From contig JBGCDD010000185.1 of assembly GCA_045105075.1 (NCBI GenBank), forward strand, positions 1 to 16,121: DNA of 16,121 nt, written 5' to 3'. The notes below the pieces were generated by a model, which was given only the letters and a program-made list of their open reading frames with translations, was not told the origin of the DNA and did not search any database. This DNA is from JBGCDD01 sp045105075 (GTDB taxonomy: Bacteria; Pseudomonadota; Alphaproteobacteria; Rhodobacterales; Rhodobacteraceae). The position numbers and the translations under genes were made by a program. Shown here one piece after another: positions 15,361-16,121 of the stretch. The first letter of the stretch is position 1, and every line of letters begins with the position of its first letter.

Positions 15361-15669
15361 ACACGGCAACGCTTTGTCAGGGATCGTTGTCTTTGGCTTC
15401 TTGCCGCGTACAACACCTTCAATACCGATGTCTTTCATTAATCTAGCAACTGTGCAGCGTGCTATGTCAAAGCCTTCCCGCCGCATTTGGTGCCAGACTT
15501 TCCGCAAGCCATAGACGCTCAGGTTTTCGTCAAAGACATGCTTGATCTCAGGCTTCAGTTCTTCGTCTCGCTTTGCGCGATCGGAAAGGCGTGAAGGGTC
15601 AGCACGCTTTGCCAAATGGTCATAGAACGTGGCAGATTGGCTTGCCCCCATGATCACCCCGATGATCTT

Positions 15670-15708
15670 CCCCTCTCATTGATACTGCGTATCAACTGCC
15701 GGGCAGTG
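15670..15708 (-). repeat. Hairpin element copy E
   Basis: Minus strand: CACTGCCCGGCAG, stem-loop TTGATAC-GCA-GTATCAA, then TGAGAGGGG. Here the base pair that closes the variable stem is G with T (a wobble pair in RNA) where other copies have G with C. It lies within MIQFI-DHRG at the start of OrfB, with net length about 38 nt. Sense to the transposase; read through, it brings a stop codon. Confidence 0.8.
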
Positions 15709-15748
15709 TATGAACTGGATCATCGTTTGAATGAGCGGTCGAGCTCCG

Positions 15749-15801
15749 TCCCTTTGCGCGGCAAGGACGCAGGACGCGCATGTTTACATGAACGAGAGGG
15801 G
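15749..15801 (+). repeat. Hairpin element copy F (longer variant)
   Basis: TCCCTTTGCGCGGCAA, then a tandem GGACGCA / GGACGCG, then a short hairpin CATG-TTTA-CATG and AACGAGAGGGG. The first conserved hairpin has TTGC/GCAA with a GCG loop instead of CCG. Net insertion about 49 nt between SAYFA and ELDR of OrfA. Antisense to the transposase. Confidence 0.65.
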
Positions 15802-15834
15802 GGCAAAATATGCGGATGCTTTGCGAAGGATCTC

Positions 15835-15874
15835 ACTCGACCATTGCCCTCGGATCAATGGCGGACAAGGTCTC
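15835..15874. repeat. Ninth short insert (I), only loosely like the hairpin family
   Basis: Against the OrfA pattern RELRQANEILRK, about 37 nt are added between the Q-D and E-I-L codons. On the plus strand it reads CCATTGCCCTCGG, then ATCAATGG, so a CCATTG/CAATGG stem is present, and ATTGCCC is shared with copies A and B, but the GAGAGGGG tail is absent (GGACAAGG is in its place). It is either a decayed member or an insert of another kind. Confidence 0.45.
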
Positions 15875-16035
15875 GTCCTGCTTCAACTCGCGCACGTCGT
15901 GTTCAGGGGCCTTCATCTTTTCTGCCTGCTCAGTCGTCACGCCGCCACGTTGGCCAGTATCAACCTCGACCTTCTTGACCCAATCGTTCAGCGTTTGCGG
16001 CGCGCAGCCAATCTTCGACGAAATCGATACAATGG

Positions 16036-16079
16036 CCCCTCTCGGGACATCCCTGCGTGATGCCCTGCCGGGCAAGGGA
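16036..16079 (-). repeat. Hairpin element copy G
   Basis: Minus strand: TCCCTTGCCCGGCAG, stem-loop GGCATC-ACGCAGG-GATGTC with one wobble pair, then CCGAGAGGGG. The outer TCCCT and AGGGG ends are also complementary. Net insertion about 40 nt between HESRW and AIVSISSKIG of OrfA, shifting the frame. Sense to the transposase. Confidence 0.8.
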
Positions 16080-16121
16080 CCAACGGCTTTCATGCGGCCC
16101 TGCGCCATTGTCACTCGGACC

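Larger units (their letters stand above)
14554..15723 (-). pseudogene. IS3-family transposase OrfB (DDE integrase), interrupted by six inserts
   Basis: The catalytic part of the transposase. The start MIQFI (15723) overlaps the orfA stop. Intact segments, in order, are: DHLAKRADPSRLSDRAKRDEE..KDIGIEGVVRGKK..PCP; DKVNRQFRAPAPNVL; SDFTHVAT; QGFVYVAFVIKVFARRIVG; RVSRTATAGFVLDALEQAIHQ..LVHHS; DRGSQYLSIKDTERLAEA to the stop at 14554. Each junction coincides with one hairpin insert (15670-15708, 15321-15360, 15233-15272, 15165-15206, 15008-15107, 14864-14909). Net inserted lengths, estimated against the family pattern, are about 38, 37, 37, 39, 96 and 43 nt, so most shift the frame, and the first contains a stop. 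In addition about 23 nt coding for the usual VLPIAPST stretch are missing near 15640. Catalytic D, D and E codons are all kept; one insert lies exactly beside the second D. Confidence 0.85.
14515..16121 (-). mobile_element. IS3-family insertion sequence, incomplete at the window edge and carrying nine short inserts
   Basis: The right end is marked by TGAGCCGCGCC...TTTGCCGGAGGCTGATTTG starting at 14515, which looks like the terminal inverted repeat of IS3-family elements that end TGAACCGC..CC. On the minus strand it holds orfA and orfB with an ATGA overlap at 15720-15723. The encoded segments match the IS3-group transposase with a DD(35)E active site: D at 15226-15224, D at 14865-14863 and E at 14757-14755, the last two separated by 35 residues. 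The other end lies beyond base 16121, so target duplications cannot be checked. Nine small insertions break both frames, so this copy cannot make transposase unless the inserts are somehow skipped. Confidence 0.88.
15720..16121 (-). pseudogene. IS3-family OrfA (helix-turn-helix protein), interrupted by three inserts, 5' end outside window
   Basis: OrfA binds the IS ends. The recognisable parts are SDNGAGPHESRW (frame upstream of the first insert), AIVSISSKIGCAPQTLNDWVKK (the helix-turn-helix), VDTGQRGGVTTEQAEKMKA..VRELKQ, then EILRKASAYFA and ELDRSFKR to the stop at 15720. Inserts sit at 16036-16079, 15835-15874 and 15749-15801, with net lengths estimated at about 40, 37 and 49 nt, each shifting the frame by one. 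A shorter open frame (15833-16114) reads through the first insert but is an artefact of the frame the insert creates, because the segment before the insert is translated in a frame different from the conserved one. Confidence 0.8.

Noticed and set aside
14735..15514. Plus-strand open frame of 259 codons through the IS
   Set aside because: It runs antisense through transposase segments and hairpin inserts, with no recognisable domain.
15034..15657. A single 207-codon OrfB open frame
   Set aside because: Only its first half is real transposase; after copy D it continues in a wrong frame through inserts, so it is not a true protein.
14864..16079. CRISPR array
   Set aside because: The repeated motifs are irregularly spaced, lie in both orientations and separate transposase-coding pieces rather than spacers.
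14864..16079. Translational bypassing elements or self-splicing introns as the explanation of the inserts
   Set aside because: Not excluded, but mixed orientation and the lack of fixed take-off/landing codons or splice-like ends make DNA-level mobility the simpler reading. Direct RNA or protein evidence would be needed.

Overview
The window looks like accessory chromosome (or a large replicon) of an alphaproteobacterium, most likely a Rhodobacterales/Roseobacter-group bacterium. This is inferred from protein flavour (a roseobacter-type TauA and an extended TauC, a phosphonate-monoester-hydrolase-like sulfatase), high GC and ATGA start/stop overlaps; no marker gene is present to prove it.

Left part, bases 1-6391, minus strand: a sulfatase/phosphonate monoester hydrolase-like enzyme, then a dipeptide/oligopeptide-type ABC importer (large periplasmic binding protein, two permeases, and the start of the first ATPase, cut by the window edge). 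Divergent from the sulfatase is an EamA/DMT-type permease (6547-7386, plus). Next, on minus, are a membrane di-iron sterol desaturase/fatty acid hydroxylase-family protein and, downstream of it, a phthalate/vanillate-type reductase that has lost its middle by an in-frame deletion.

Middle part, 9230-13499, minus: an IclR-family regulator followed by a taurine-type ABC importer (tauA, tauB, tauC) ending at a strong intrinsic terminator. A perfect GTTTCA-N5-TGAAAC inverted repeat lies just upstream of tauA, and a near copy lies upstream of the regulator gene; it is a candidate operator. Both importers carry a strong GC hairpin right after the binding-protein gene, a layout that usually lets the binding protein be made in excess.

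Right part, 13929-14255, plus: a small acidic protein resembling only the C-terminal half of a type VI secretion Hcp protein. From 14515 to beyond the window end lies an IS3-family insertion sequence (minus strand, orfA then orfB).

The most remarkable observation is in this IS copy. Its transposase genes are interrupted at nine places by short inserts of about 37-49 nt (one is about 96 nt). Eight share one design: a short conserved hairpin (core TGCCCGGCA), a second stem-loop whose sequence differs in every copy but remains self-complementary, and a conserved tail (GAGAGGGG). Paired positions covary, including wobble pairs. Copies lie in both orientations, and none was found in the other 14.5 kb. 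Between the inserts the transposase sequence is almost undamaged. This looks like a family of tiny mobile hairpin elements that has repeatedly invaded one IS copy.
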